Shown here one piece after another: positions 8,595-17,192 of a stretch of DNA of 64,000 nucleotides (its first letter is position 1; each line of letters starts with the position of its first letter). The notes beneath the pieces are model-generated. The model saw only the letters and a list, made by a program, of their open reading frames with translations, did no database searches and was not told where the DNA came from. Made by a program: the position numbers and the translations under genes. The stretch is from CAJQQK01 sp965224225 (GTDB taxonomy: Bacteria > Pseudomonadota > Alphaproteobacteria > Rhizobiales > Hyphomicrobiaceae), in contig CBDCZF010000025.1 of NCBI GenBank assembly GCA_965224225.1, forward strand, positions 1 through 64,000, in the 5' to 3' direction.

Positions 8595-10193
8595 ATGGAT
8601 GGCACTGCGGCAACGGCAACTCAGGCAACGAAGGGCAACTCGGTTGAGGCGCGAGGGATCATCAAGCTCGCAATCCTGGCAGTCGGCGGCCAGGGCGGCG
8701 GCGTGCTCACGGACTGGATCGTCGATGTTGCCGAGCTGAACGGCTACCAGGTGCAGGCAACATCGGTTGCAGGCGTCGCGCAGCGCACCGGTGCCACGGT
8801 CTATTACATCGAGATGATGCCGGCACAGGACGACGCCTCCAAGGGCTGCCAGCCGGTGTTCGCACTGGCGCCGTCAGCAGGCGATGTCGACATCGTCATT
8901 GCTGCCGAACTGATGGAAGCCGGTCGCGCCATGCAGCGCGGCTTCATCACGCCCGAGCGCACGACGCTGATCTATTCCGACCATCGCGCGTTGGCGACGG
9001 TCGAAAAAATCGTGCCCGGCGATGGCATCGGGGATGCCGGCGTGATCCACGAGGCGGCAAAGATGGCCGCCCAGCGCGTGGTCACGTTCGACATGGAAGG
9101 TGTGGCACTTGACGCCGGCACGGTGATTTCAGCAAGCCTGTTCGGGGCGCTGGCTGGAGCCCGCGTACTGCCGTTTGCTCGCGAAAGCTTTGAAGAGGCA
9201 ATCCGGACCTCGGGACGCGGTGTTGATGCAAGTCTTGCAGCGTTCCGTGAAGCTGAACGGCGCGCCTTGGGCGAGGTTGAGTCCACTGACGACGAGTCCG
9301 CGGGCGAGACCTCGCTGCTGCCGGCGCCGACCGGGCCGGAAGATCTTCTCGCTGCATGGACAAAGATCGCTGCAGAGATCGAACGCTTGCCGATGCCGAC
9401 ACGCGAGATGGCGAGCCTCGGCCTTGCCAAGGTCGTTGACTTCGAAGATCCGGATTACGGTGCTGTTTATCTTGAGCGCCTGCACCACGTTGCACAAATC
9501 GACCGTGCGAACGGCGGCGAGGCGCAGAACTTCGCGTTGACCGAGACGGCTGCCAAGTACATCGCCAACGCCATGGCCTACGATGACCTGATCCGGGTCG
9601 CCGATCTCAAGACGCGCTCCCGCCGCGGCCAGCGCATTGCCGGCGAGACGCGGGTCACGGCTGCCAATGTCACCAGGACAACGGAGTACTTCCATCCCGG
9701 TGCAAGGGAGGTTTGCAGCATTTTACCAGCAGGGCTTGGCGCCTATATCGAAGGCAATCCGCGTTGGTTCGGCCTGCTCGATCGCCTGGTCAATCGCGGC
9801 CGGCGCGTGCGTTCCGACGGGCTGAGGGGCTTCCTTACGCTCTATGCTCTCGGAGCCCTGCGCGGCCGGCGCCGCCGCTTGCTGCGCCATCGCGTCGAAC
9901 AGGCCCATCTCGAAGCCTGGCTCGATCGTTGTCTGGAACAGGCGCCGGCAAACTACGAACTTGCCGTCGCGCTGCTACGCACGCGCCGACTGATAAAAGG
10001 CTACAGCGACACGCATGCCCGCGGCCTCTCCAAGTTCGACAAGGTGATGGCCGCTGCCAGGCAGGTGCAGCATCGCCCCGATGCGGCCGAGTGGGTCGAT
10101 CGCCTGATCAGGGCTGCGCTCGCCGATGAGCAGGGCGAGGCACTCGACGGCGCGCTTGCGACGATCGGCAGTTTTGTGGATGGGGAGGTTTGA
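8595..10193 (+). CDS. iorB: Indolepyruvate oxidoreductase, beta (gamma-type) subunit with C-terminal extension
   Basis: 532 residues. Residues about 20-220 are the 2-oxoacid:acceptor oxidoreductase gamma-type domain (AILAVGGQGGGVLTDWIV, SVAGVAQRTGATVYYIE). The remaining 300 residues form the helical extension (DUF6537-type) that is often fused to this subunit in proteobacterial enzymes, with MAYDDLIRVADLKTRSRRGQR as a marker. It pairs with IorA to complete the 2-oxoacid oxidoreductase. The ATG at 8595, four bases after iorA, is chosen over the in-frame ATG inside iorA. The two subunits are translationally coupled by position. Confidence 0.9.
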   Translation: MDGTAATATQATKGNSVEARGIIKLAILAVGGQGGGVLTDWIVDVAELNGYQVQATSVAGVAQRTGATVYYIEMMPAQDDASKGCQPVFALAPSAGDVDIVIAAELMEAGRAMQRGFITPERTTLIYSDHRALATVEKIVPGDGIGDAGVIHEAAKMAAQRVVTFDMEGVALDAGTVISASLFGALAGARVLPFARESFEEAIRTSGRGVDASLAAFREAERRALGEVESTDDESAGETSLLPAPTGPEDLLAAWTKIAAEIERLPMPTREMASLGLAKVVDFEDPDYGAVYLERLHHVAQIDRANGGEAQNFALTETAAKYIANAMAYDDLIRVADLKTRSRRGQRIAGETRVTAANVTRTTEYFHPGAREVCSILPAGLGAYIEGNPRWFGLLDRLVNRGRRVRSDGLRGFLTLYALGALRGRRRRLLRHRVEQAHLEAWLDRCLEQAPANYELAVALLRTRRLIKGYSDTHARGLSKFDKVMAAARQVQHRPDAAEWVDRLIRAALADEQGEALDGALATIGSFVDGEV

Positions 10194-10284
10194 GGTTTGG
10201 GCTGAGATTGGTGCGTCTAACAAAGGAAGGTTTGCTGGAATCCGCGCGCCAACCGCTGCACCGCCAGCACGATTGGAGGAGAAG

Positions 10285-11358
10285 ATGTTGTCACCACTTG
10301 CCCGGGCAATCGCTTTCGCAGAAGACTATGGGCTGCGTATTCCAATCTTGATGGCCCCCATGGCCGGGGCATGTCCTGCATCACTCGCTATTGCTGTCGG
10401 CAATGCGGGCGGGATGGGGGCCTGCGGCACGCTCCTGATGCAGCCCGAAGCGATTGCAGCGTGGGTTGCTGAGTACAAATCGGGTTCAAATGGGGCGTTC
10501 CAGCTCAATATCTGGGTTCGCGATCCCGAGCCGTTCCGTGATGCGGAAAACGAGGCGCGTCTTCGAGATTTTCTTTCAGGCTGGGGGCCGCCTGTACCAG
10601 CTGATGCAACAGACCGCGCACCGCCCGACTTTGATGCGCAGTGCCAGGCCATGTTGGCCGCCAATCCTCCGGTCATATCGTCCATCATGGGCGCGTTTGA
10701 AGCATCTTTTGTGACACGCATGAAAGAAGCCAACATCAGATGGTTTGTGACGGCGACGACGGTCAAAGAAGCCCTGATGGCACAAGAAGCTGGGGCCGAT
10801 GTCATTGTTGCTCAGGGCATGGAGGCAGGTGGGCATCGGGGGACCTTCCGCGCAACTGATGCGGAAACCGAACTGGTGGGCTTATTCTCGCTCGTGCCCG
10901 CAATTGTCGACGCAGTCGACGTTCCCGTCATAGCTACCGGAGGCATCGCCGATGCGCGCGGCATTGCTGCGGCTTTGATACTTGGCGCATCCGCCGTCCA
11001 AATCGGAACGGGATTATTGCGCTCACCTGAAGCGAAGATTGCACCGGCATGGGCGGATGCAATCGGCTCATTGAAGCCGGAAGACACGATCAGCACGCGA
11101 GCCTTTTCTGGCCGCCTAGGTCGTTCGATCCGCAACCGATATGCGGTAGCGGCTGCATCAGCTGGTGCGCCGACACCGGCCCCCTACCCGGTTCAACGAG
11201 GGCTAACACAAGCTATGCGAGATGAAGCTACGCGCCAGGGAGATATCGACCGCATGCAGGCCTGGGCCGGTCAATCTGGAAGACTTGCGCGTTCCGCGCC
11301 GGCAGGCGACATCGTTACCGATCTTTGGCGCGAAGCGGTTGCGATGCTCTCTGAGTAA
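10285..11358 (+). CDS. NAD(P)H-dependent flavin oxidoreductase, nitronate monooxygenase family
   Basis: A 357-residue FMN TIM-barrel enzyme. Markers are PILMAPMAGACPASLAIAVGNAG at the N-terminus, the flavin-binding run ADVIVAQGMEAGGHRGTF, and VIATGGIADARGIAAALILGA with the following phosphate-binding GTGLL. Family members oxidise nitronates or act as enoyl-ACP reductases (FabK-like). A strong GGAGGA at 10275-10280 fixes the start at 10285; the frame upstream overlaps iorB. Codon and base use are less GC-rich than in iorAB, which may reflect separate history. It is followed by the gene-poor IS-bearing stretch. Confidence 0.88.
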   Translation: MLSPLARAIAFAEDYGLRIPILMAPMAGACPASLAIAVGNAGGMGACGTLLMQPEAIAAWVAEYKSGSNGAFQLNIWVRDPEPFRDAENEARLRDFLSGWGPPVPADATDRAPPDFDAQCQAMLAANPPVISSIMGAFEASFVTRMKEANIRWFVTATTVKEALMAQEAGADVIVAQGMEAGGHRGTFRATDAETELVGLFSLVPAIVDAVDVPVIATGGIADARGIAAALILGASAVQIGTGLLRSPEAKIAPAWADAIGSLKPEDTISTRAFSGRLGRSIRNRYAVAAASAGAPTPAPYPVQRGLTQAMRDEATRQGDIDRMQAWAGQSGRLARSAPAGDIVTDLWREAVAMLSE

Positions 11359-11707
11359 TGTGACGCTTTCTCTTTCGCATGCCGATCGACTGAAGGGTGG
11401 GCCGGAGCTAAGCTCGTCGCGTCGTAATACTTTCCGTTGATGGTCCATGCGCGGCATTCGACGGTACGGCCCACGTCTGCGTTGACGGTGGCGACCTGGG
11501 TCATAGCCGACCAAGTCCCGGTCGACCCGTTCATGCTATGTCCAGGATGTCGTACACTCAGAGCACTTTCGTGTAGTGACCCCTTGATATGCGGTTCTCG
11601 TCGAGCTGAGCGAGTAATGGTGCGAGCCGGCGAAGTTTGCTCGACGTGAGAGCTTGCTAGCGATCAACGATTGCGCTCCAGACCGTATCCCCGGGCTCGA
11701 AAAGAAA

Positions 11708-11729
11708 AGCCCGCGCTGTGGCGGGCTTC
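11708..11729 (-). terminator. Rho-independent terminator-like hairpin
   Basis: Perfect 8-bp stem AAGCCCGC/GCGGGCTT with a 6-nt loop. Read on the minus strand it is followed by TTCTTTTC, as in an intrinsic terminator. No minus-strand gene other than the transposase lies upstream, so it may be left over from a gene that was lost or separated by the IS insertion. Confidence 0.5.
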
Positions 11730-11828
11730 AGTTGGTGATGGGAGGAAACGTCGAAGCAGTGGCTTCGAAGTGATGCCAACCTAGCGCCGTCGTGCCGGCC
11801 GATCTGTTACCTGCGTCACACCGATCGG

Positions 11829-11849
11829 GTCGAGTCTCGAAAAGGAAGG
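11829..11849 (+). repeat. 21-bp direct repeat, copy 1
   Basis: GTCGAGTCTCGAAAAGGAAG plus G; the second copy at 14211-14231 differs at one base. Both lie in non-coding sequence on either side of the IS element, outside its inverted repeats and target duplication. Confidence 0.55.
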
Positions 11850-11939
11850 TTTTCCGGATTCCAGCGTGGAAGCTGCCCGAACGTCGAAGTCACAGCTCGA
11901 ATGTCGGGCCTGATCGTGCTCTAAGATTGAAATCAGCAG

Positions 11940-11974
11940 GTGAAGGATGCCTTCGCGCGCCGGGCATCCTTCAC
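11940..11974. repeat. 11-bp stem hairpin at the IS insertion point
   Basis: GTGAAGGATGC (11940-11950) is the perfect reverse complement of GCATCCTTCAC (11964-11974), with a 13-nt loop. The last nine bases of the right arm are the sequence duplicated by the IS, so the element inserted exactly at the foot of a pre-existing hairpin, perhaps a terminator or a REP-like unit. Confidence 0.7.
11966..11974. repeat. Target site duplication, left copy
   Basis: ATCCTTCAC directly precedes the left inverted repeat of the IS element; the identical nine bases follow the right inverted repeat at 13368-13376. IS256-family elements usually duplicate 8-9 bp. Confidence 0.85.
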
Positions 11975-13367
11975 GAGCTATGACCCAACTTGGGTGATGG
12001 TCTGATCAGGCGGCATTTCGTGTCGGCTCGGTTGCTTCGACACCGTCAGTGAATTTGACGCCCTCGATGATCTTGGGCAAGTGGTTTCTGCCTTTCAATC
12101 GGCGCCACGTCCTGCTCGCCGCCATCACCAGTTTGAAAACCATCACGAGTGCGGTGCCGTGGCTGAGGCTGCCTTTGGTGCGCACGGTTCGGTGCCGCAC
12201 GGTCGCAAACACGCTTTCGATCGGGTTGGTCGTGCGCAGGTGCTGCCAGTGCTCGGCGGGAAAGTCGAAGAAGGCGAGCAGGGCATCACGGTCTTTCGTC
12301 AGGCAGGTCACCGCCGGCTGATACTTCGCCTGGTATTTCTCGGCAAATACGCCAACGGCCGTCTCCGCGCTGGCTCGGTCCGGAGCGTTCCAGATCTCCA
12401 CGAGATCAGCCTTCGCGTGCTTCTGGACCGACTTTGGCAACTTGTTGAGCACGTTTGCGATCTTGTGCACCCAGCAACGCTGATGCCGGGTGCCGGGGAA
12501 CACTTCATCCAGTGCTCTCCAGAACCCCAATGCGCCGTCGCCGGTTGCCAGTTTCGGGGTAATGGTCAGCCCGCGCGCCTGCAAATCGACAAGCAGTTCG
12601 CGCCAGCTTTGCGTGCTCTCGCGATAGCCGATCTGAAAACCGACCAGCTCCTTTTTGCCTTCCGGTGTCGCGCCTATGATCACGAGAATGCATTGCGCGT
12701 CCTCTTCCATGCGGGCCTGAATGTGGATGCCGTCCGCCCAAATGTAGACGTAGCGGCGCGCCGACAGATCGCGGCTCTGCCAGCGCGTCAGATCAGCTTT
12801 CCAATCGGCCTTGAGCCGGGCGATGACAGGCGGTGACAGGTTCGGTGCCTCTTGACCGAGTAGTGCTGACAACGCCTCTTGAAAATCTCCGGTCGAGACG
12901 CCGCGCAAATACAGGACCGGCAACAAGGCATCCAGAGATGCGCTACGCCGCGCCCACTTCGGCAGGATCGCCGAACTGAAGCGAATGCGTTCACCAGCCG
13001 TCTCGTCGCCACCGCGGTCACGAACTTTGGCGCGGCGAACTGCAACCGGACCGATGCCGGTTTGCACCTGACGCTCAGGGCCGTGACCATGGCGCACGAC
13101 GCGCCGGTGGCCGTCGGCAGTCCGCAGGCCGGCGTGGGCGGCGAGAAACTCCTCGACCTCGGCCTCGACGGCCTTGGCCAGCAGCTCGCGGGCCCCGGCA
13201 CGCAGCACCTCAGTCAGAGGATCATCGATTGCATCTGGCTGGCGCAGCGGGATGACTGTAGTGTTCGACATAGGCGTATCGCTCCTTTGGAGTTCATGGC
13301 TGGTCTCGATAACCGCCACGATACGCCGCCTCTCTCAGATTCTGTCACCCAAATTCGGTCATAGCTC
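11975..13367 (-). mobile_element. IS256-family insertion sequence, complete
   Basis: A 1393-bp element bounded by 23-bp inverted repeats (11975-11997 and 13345-13367, 21 of 23 bases matching; left end GAGCTATGACCCAACTTGGG) and flanked by a 9-bp direct duplication. It holds one transposase gene on the minus strand, apparently intact. Perfect target duplications suggest a fairly recent insertion. Only one copy is present in this window. Confidence 0.92.
12006..13271 (-). CDS. IS256-family transposase
   Basis: 421 residues, the usual length. The DDE catalytic residues are visible as the Asp in YIWADGIHIQ, the Asp in LATGDGALGFWRAL, and the Glu in NPIESVFATVRHRT; RHQRCWVHKIANVLNKLP between them is the mutator-type signature. 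AGGAG upstream of the ATG (around 13280) favours the start at 13271 over the longer frame starting 48 bp earlier. No frameshift or internal stop, so the enzyme may be active. It catalyses cut-out and reinsertion of the element at its inverted repeats. Confidence 0.95.
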   Translation of the reverse strand: MSNTTVIPLRQPDAIDDPLTEVLRAGARELLAKAVEAEVEEFLAAHAGLRTADGHRRVVRHGHGPERQVQTGIGPVAVRRAKVRDRGGDETAGERIRFSSAILPKWARRSASLDALLPVLYLRGVSTGDFQEALSALLGQEAPNLSPPVIARLKADWKADLTRWQSRDLSARRYVYIWADGIHIQARMEEDAQCILVIIGATPEGKKELVGFQIGYRESTQSWRELLVDLQARGLTITPKLATGDGALGFWRALDEVFPGTRHQRCWVHKIANVLNKLPKSVQKHAKADLVEIWNAPDRASAETAVGVFAEKYQAKYQPAVTCLTKDRDALLAFFDFPAEHWQHLRTTNPIESVFATVRHRTVRTKGSLSHGTALVMVFKLVMAASRTWRRLKGRNHLPKIIEGVKFTDGVEATEPTRNAA

Positions 13368-13376
13368 ATCCTTCAC
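13368..13376. repeat. Target site duplication, right copy
   Basis: ATCCTTCAC immediately outside the right inverted repeat, identical to 11966-11974. Confidence 0.85.
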
Positions 13377-13492
13377 TGCCCTGTGTTACTGAACTCGCAT
13401 GCGGCGATAACGACCACCGGCCTCAAAGCGCAGGCCATCTTGCTGCAAGTCGACGAAGGTCCGTGAAAACAGCTCGGGAAATTCGGGGCGGT

Positions 13493-13825
13493 TCACTTTG
13501 CAGTCATAGCTAACACCACTGACGGTTTCAGTGTGAAAATCGTCTGCCCCTCAGCACCTGTTGATTGATCAACTAGTGCGAATTCACCGGGTTCGGTATC
13601 GCCAACCTGCTCAGCCACTCGACGGCAAAACCAGCCGAAGTGCGCATTAAATGCTCCAAACTTCTCTTGCAGGTGCGAACGATCAATTTGATGCTGAGGC
13701 GCTTTGTAGATCACCCAGAGAGCCTCCAAGCCTGTCTTAATGCGAAGGCCAGGAGTGTTGTTCACGGTTTTGATAGCCTGCGCAATCATTACAGGAGGCG
13801 CATCGTCAACGATTGTCTTTGTCAT
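13493..13825 (-). CDS. Hypothetical protein
   Basis: 110 residues starting MTKTIVDDAPPVMIAQAIKT. The sequence looks protein-like (mixed hydrophobic and charged, with KTGLEALWVIYKAPQHQID and FGAFNAHFGWFCRRV), without signal peptide or membrane segment. I recognise no family. The frame extends 33 codons further upstream, but the first ATG with a purine-rich leader (AGAAGAG) is at 13825. It sits alone between the IS element and a non-coding stretch, so a lineage-specific accessory gene is likely. Confidence 0.5.
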   Translation of the reverse strand: MTKTIVDDAPPVMIAQAIKTVNNTPGLRIKTGLEALWVIYKAPQHQIDRSHLQEKFGAFNAHFGWFCRRVAEQVGDTEPGEFALVDQSTGAEGQTIFTLKPSVVLAMTAK

Positions 13826-14464
13826 GACCCGGACTCTTCTGGAATGGCGATGTGATAGACTAGTCCTGAAGTGCACTGGCACCAAGACAGACGAACCAAA
13901 CCTGTATCGCCACCCCCTCACCAACTTGCGGTTACACGATCTTCTACCGCGTCGATGCTCAGCGAGATGTCGTCCAGGTTCACGCTGGAAGGAGTGAAAG
14001 TGCTCGACGGATCGCGCAGCGACCCGTTGTTGTCATTTATCCCGACGACCATGTGGGCAAAGTGATCTGGGATACCCCGGTGCGATGTTGACCAGAACCG
14101 TCAATCGTCGAACGTTCCCTCAGACCGAGCAGAATGCCGACGACTGTGTCGTCATAGCCTGAGCTCGACGAGAGAGCCGCCCATTAATTGGCTTGGGCGG
14201 CCAAATGGCCGTCGAATCTCGAAAAGGAAGGATTCATAGACAAACGCGTTTCGAGCGCGAATTCGCCCGAAACGGGCTGAAATGTTCGCTCTAGCCTGGA
14301 AGCGGAAGATCAGCCGACGACGCGAATGACCCGTTGCCGACGCCGTGCCCGTGGGCAACACTGGTGTGGCAGATAAATGCTAACCGGAGAGCCTCGACCC
14401 TGCAGCGCCCAATTCTTCTCAGTTGGCCACCCGACAGCTCACCTGTCGCGAGTGAAGGAATTCG
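13826..14464. other. Intergenic stretch with possible gene remnant
   Basis: About 640 bp with no complete gene. Read on the plus strand at about 13930-14090, the frame TIFYRVDAQRDVVQV resembles the C-terminal strand of RelE/ParE-type toxins, but no start or N-terminal half precedes it in phase, so it could only be a remnant. The second copy of the 21-bp direct repeat is at 14211-14231. Nothing else recognised. Confidence 0.4.
14211..14231 (+). repeat. 21-bp direct repeat, copy 2
   Basis: GTCGAATCTCGAAAAGGAAG plus G, matching 11829-11849 at 20 of 21 bases. Same orientation as copy 1. Confidence 0.55.
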
Positions 14465-14599
14465 CTACGGCGTCGTGTTGATGACGTAGATGACCCCGCC
14501 GACCGAGAGGATCCACCAGGCAAGTGCCAGAAAGATGGTGATCCTACCATTGCGAATTCTTCGGACTTTCTGTTCCGCGGTCTCGTGAATGGAAGGCAT
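14465..14599 (-). CDS. Small single-pass membrane protein
   Basis: 44 residues: a charged N-terminal half (MPSIHETAEQKVRRIRNGR) and one hydrophobic segment ITIFLALAWWILSVGGVIYV near the C-terminus. The ATG at 14599 has AAAGAGG about seven bases upstream. The basic residues before the helix suggest the N-terminus stays in the cytoplasm. No family recognised; an in-frame longer version exists but its added part does not look like protein. Confidence 0.5.
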   Translation of the reverse strand: MPSIHETAEQKVRRIRNGRITIFLALAWWILSVGGVIYVINTTP

Positions 14600-15200
14600 G
14601 CCCGACCTCTTTCGCTCAATGCGCTTTAACAAGGCAAAGATGTTCAGGGCTGGAACTAGCTTGTGAAATGCAAGCCTGGGATCAGACCGGTGACGCGGGT
14701 CACACCTGATTTGGCTTCGCAACTGTCATTCGCTTCGCGCTATCACACGCTGATTGCCTGGCATCTTAGCTCGATTGCTTGGATTTGCCAGGTAGGGCGA
14801 CCGTTCAGGCCGGCAACTTTCTCTCGGTGCGGGCGTTGATGAGCCGATGTGTCTTGGCTAGTCGCTCGCGACTGAGGATACACGCATCCAAATCGCGCTG
14901 CATCGACCTCGCCAACGTGAGGCTCGTTTAGCCGTTTGGCAAACTATTTATTGTACATGAGCATGCGTTGATTAAGCTCGCCGATTAGTGAGAGCGGAAA
15001 TGTCCATCGATTTTTTCCTGTTCCGCGTGCACATATTCTGCTATAGGTCAGGGATCGACTTTGGCCGGAAATTCAGGCCGTACCGTCCTTGCTGACGCTG
15101 GGCGAGCGATCCGAGCATCCTACCTCAATCGAAACTTTGGCAGTGTCCGCGAGACGTGGGCTCTGTTCATTCGCTCATGGCAAAAGCAAAGGTTCATCCC
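14600..15200. other. Intergenic stretch before the cold shock gene
   Basis: Around 600 bp, locally less GC-rich (14940-15060). A short minus-strand frame at 14805-14903 codes 32 residues beginning MQRDLDACILSRERL after GCGAGG; it may be a genuine tiny protein but support is thin. The last part probably holds the csp promoter and an untranslated leader. Confidence 0.4.
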
Positions 15201-15410
15201 ATGCAAACTGGTATTGTGAAGTTCTTTAACTCGGCCAAAGGTTTCGGTTTCATTCAGCCGGACTCGGGCAGCCAGGACGTGTTCGTCCACATCTCTGCGC
15301 TCGAACGCGCTGGGATCCACAGTCTCTCGGAAGGCCAGAAGGTATCGTTTGAAACTGAGGTCGACAGGCGCAACGGTAAGACAGCGGTATCCACGATCCA
15401 GTCCGGGTAG
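15201..15410 (+). CDS. Cold shock domain protein (CspA family)
   Basis: 69 residues forming a single cold-shock OB domain. Both RNA-binding motifs are intact: RNP1 in SAKGFGFIQPD and RNP2 in QDVFVHISALERAG. It binds single-stranded RNA/DNA and melts mRNA structure. The start at 15201 follows AAAGG at 15188 and matches the family length; an in-frame ATG at 15177 would add eight residues. A long upstream leader, as in regulated csp mRNAs, is possible. The gene stands alone. Confidence 0.92.
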   Translation: MQTGIVKFFNSAKGFGFIQPDSGSQDVFVHISALERAGIHSLSEGQKVSFETEVDRRNGKTAVSTIQSG

Positions 15411-15463
15411 CCGTTGCACGGTTGCTTAGCGGCTGCCTCGCTGTTCGTTGCCCGGACCATTGA

Positions 15464-15548
15464 CTAGCGCAAACTACGTCTTATGGGGACAAGCTCGAAC
15501 GAGCTGCTACCCTCACGACAGACGATGCGAGAAGCGGCACCCAGCTAG
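15464..15548. repeat. Degenerate copy of dispersed palindromic element family 1
   Basis: Begins CTAGCGCAAACTACGTC and contains AGCTCGAACGAGCTGCTACC, matching the core of the elements at 20053-20206, 20689-20839 and 57271-57366, but with substitutions that break the outer palindrome. A second CTAGCG closes it at 15542-15548. It lies between the cold shock gene and the cysteine-repeat protein. Confidence 0.5.
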
Positions 15549-15608
15549 CGAAACGCAACGCTCGTCAACATGTTGCTGCTGGCATCGTGCGACCCGGAAG
15601 GAACTTCG

Positions 15609-16577
15609 ATGCTCAAGACAATACACTTCGGTGCCTGCACGCTTACTGTCCTACTGGCACTGGGCACGAACACGTTGCAGTTTCCTGTGACCGCGGCAGA
15701 ACGTATGCCTGAGAACGCGGTTGCCGAAACATTTGGCCAGGGCTGGCGCTGCAAAGCCGGCTTTCTGAAGGACAAGGACGCCTGCATTGCGGTCAAAGTG
15801 CCGGCAAATGCGTATCCGACCGATTCGAGTTACGGCAAGGGCTGGGAATGCCGACGTGGGTATCGCGAAGTTAACGCCTCCTGCCAGAAAATCGCAGTGC
15901 CGGCCAACGCCTTTCTCAACGATTCGATCTTTGGCGGCGGCTGGACCTGCGAAAGGGGTTTCGCGCGGCGGGGCAATAATTGCGATTGGATAAAACTTCC
16001 CGAACATGCGTACTTGTCCGGCAGCAGGTATGGTCGGACTTGGGAGTGTGAACGAGGGTTCCGCGTTTCCGGCGACAAGTGCATCGAAATAAAATTTCCA
16101 GAAAACGGCTTCCTGGTAAAGAGCCGCTTCGGCAAGGGGTGGAAGTGTCGGCGCGGATATCGAGACGTCGATGACACCTGCGTGAAGATTGATGTTCCTG
16201 ATAACGGCTACCTTGCAATCGAAGGCTCGACACAAAACTGGAAATGCTTGCGAGGATTTAGGCCACGCGGAGATAGCTGCGCTAAAATTCCCGTTCCGGT
16301 CAATGGCTATTTGACTAATACAGATTACGGCAAAGGTTGGGCCTGCGATCGCGGATACTTCGAATTGGGTTCGACATGCAGGACCATTGTCATTCCTGCC
16401 AACGCCTATCTCGATACCTCGGGAAAACAATGGCGATGTGATCGCGGTTATCGCAAAGCAAACGACAAGTGTATAGCTGTGCTGCTTCCTGAGCATGCAT
16501 TTATCAATTACACGGGGGACGAGTGGCAATGCGAAAAACCCTACCGCCGGCGAGGAGACGCCTGCTTACCGAACTAA
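15609..16577 (+). CDS. Secreted protein of nine two-cysteine repeats
   Basis: 322 residues. A signal peptide (about residues 1-30, ending near VTAAE) is followed by nine tandem units of about 33 residues with the pattern VPxNAYLxxSxYGxGWxCxRGYRxxxxxCxxI. Each unit has two cysteines about 12-13 residues apart, giving 18 in all, so the mature protein is probably periplasmic or external with one disulphide per repeat. Units 1, 6, 8 and 9 deviate in the linker. GGAAGGAA at 15596-15603 supports the start. No enzymatic motif; a binding or structural role can be imagined but not shown. The FYDLN gene follows 40 bp downstream. Confidence 0.8.
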   Translation: MLKTIHFGACTLTVLLALGTNTLQFPVTAAERMPENAVAETFGQGWRCKAGFLKDKDACIAVKVPANAYPTDSSYGKGWECRRGYREVNASCQKIAVPANAFLNDSIFGGGWTCERGFARRGNNCDWIKLPEHAYLSGSRYGRTWECERGFRVSGDKCIEIKFPENGFLVKSRFGKGWKCRRGYRDVDDTCVKIDVPDNGYLAIEGSTQNWKCLRGFRPRGDSCAKIPVPVNGYLTNTDYGKGWACDRGYFELGSTCRTIVIPANAYLDTSGKQWRCDRGYRKANDKCIAVLLPEHAFINYTGDEWQCEKPYRRRGDACLPN

Positions 16578-16617
16578 CTTCGCCAGGCGACGAACAGGTG
16601 CGCGCGCCGGAAAGGCA

Positions 16618-17010
16618 ATGATTGTGCCGAACAAGCATGACCGGGGTGAAAAACGTAAGTGTCAGAACGACGAATGTGCAGCGCCGTTCTACGACCTAAA
16701 TCGTGCCGAATTCAATTGTCCGGTATGCGACACTCCCTTCGATCACGAATTTGGTGTCGATGACCAGGTTGCGCCTGAGCCACCCCGTGTTTACCGGAAA
16801 GAGCCGCGCCGCCTACCAATTGTGGCGCCGGCGGAACCTGGCTTGCCGGCAGATCAGCCCGATGATTTGGACGGTTCGGAAGCGCCCGACAGCGCAGCTA
16901 CGGACGCGGCCATCGGCGAACCGGCGGATATCCTGCTCGACGATGATGAGGACGAAGATATCGCTGAAGCCGTCCCGCTAGCATCGAGTGACGACAACCA
17001 AGAGCGGTGA
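16618..17010 (+). CDS. FYDLN acid family protein (TIGR02300-type)
   Basis: 130 residues. A zinc-ribbon-like N-terminus (KRKCQNDECAAPFYDLNR, then FNCPVCDTPFD) contains the FYDLN motif that names the family; the rest is acidic and low-complexity (LLDDDEDEDIAEAV). The family is conserved in Alphaproteobacteria and its role is unknown. The four cysteines (two CX2-4C pairs) could hold zinc. An ATG at 16618 with GGAAAGG close upstream gives the family's normal length. Confidence 0.88.
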   Translation: MIVPNKHDRGEKRKCQNDECAAPFYDLNRAEFNCPVCDTPFDHEFGVDDQVAPEPPRVYRKEPRRLPIVAPAEPGLPADQPDDLDGSEAPDSAATDAAIGEPADILLDDDEDEDIAEAVPLASSDDNQER

Positions 17011-17192
17011 AGCAACAAGTTTGGTATCCGACGGTCCGGATTCTTTCGGCAGGCCCATCGGACAAGCGGTTCGACGCCGCGTTTTGGCCATTTGGACTCC
17101 GTGAAGACCGCGTGGTGGTGAATAGATCGGGCTAGCACTGGCAGCAAGCCGCGCTGTGGCCTCTGAATAAAACTAGGACGGAGGGCCGAAAC

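Larger units (their letters stand above)
11359..11965. other. Intergenic stretch left of the IS element; no gene recognised
   Basis: About 600 bp without a convincing gene. Short open frames exist on both strands but lack ribosome sites and familiar residues. It holds a terminator-like hairpin (11708-11729), a smaller stem CGAAGC/GCTTCG at 11753-11768, one copy of a 21-bp direct repeat (11829-11849, second copy at 14211-14231), and ends in a hairpin against which the IS element inserted. Confidence 0.6.

Noticed and set aside
11271..11534. 87-codon minus-strand frame starting MNGSTGTWSAMTQV
   Set aside because: Its C-terminal third overlaps the end of the nitronate monooxygenase-like gene antisense and there is no ribosome site; a small decayed gene cannot be excluded.
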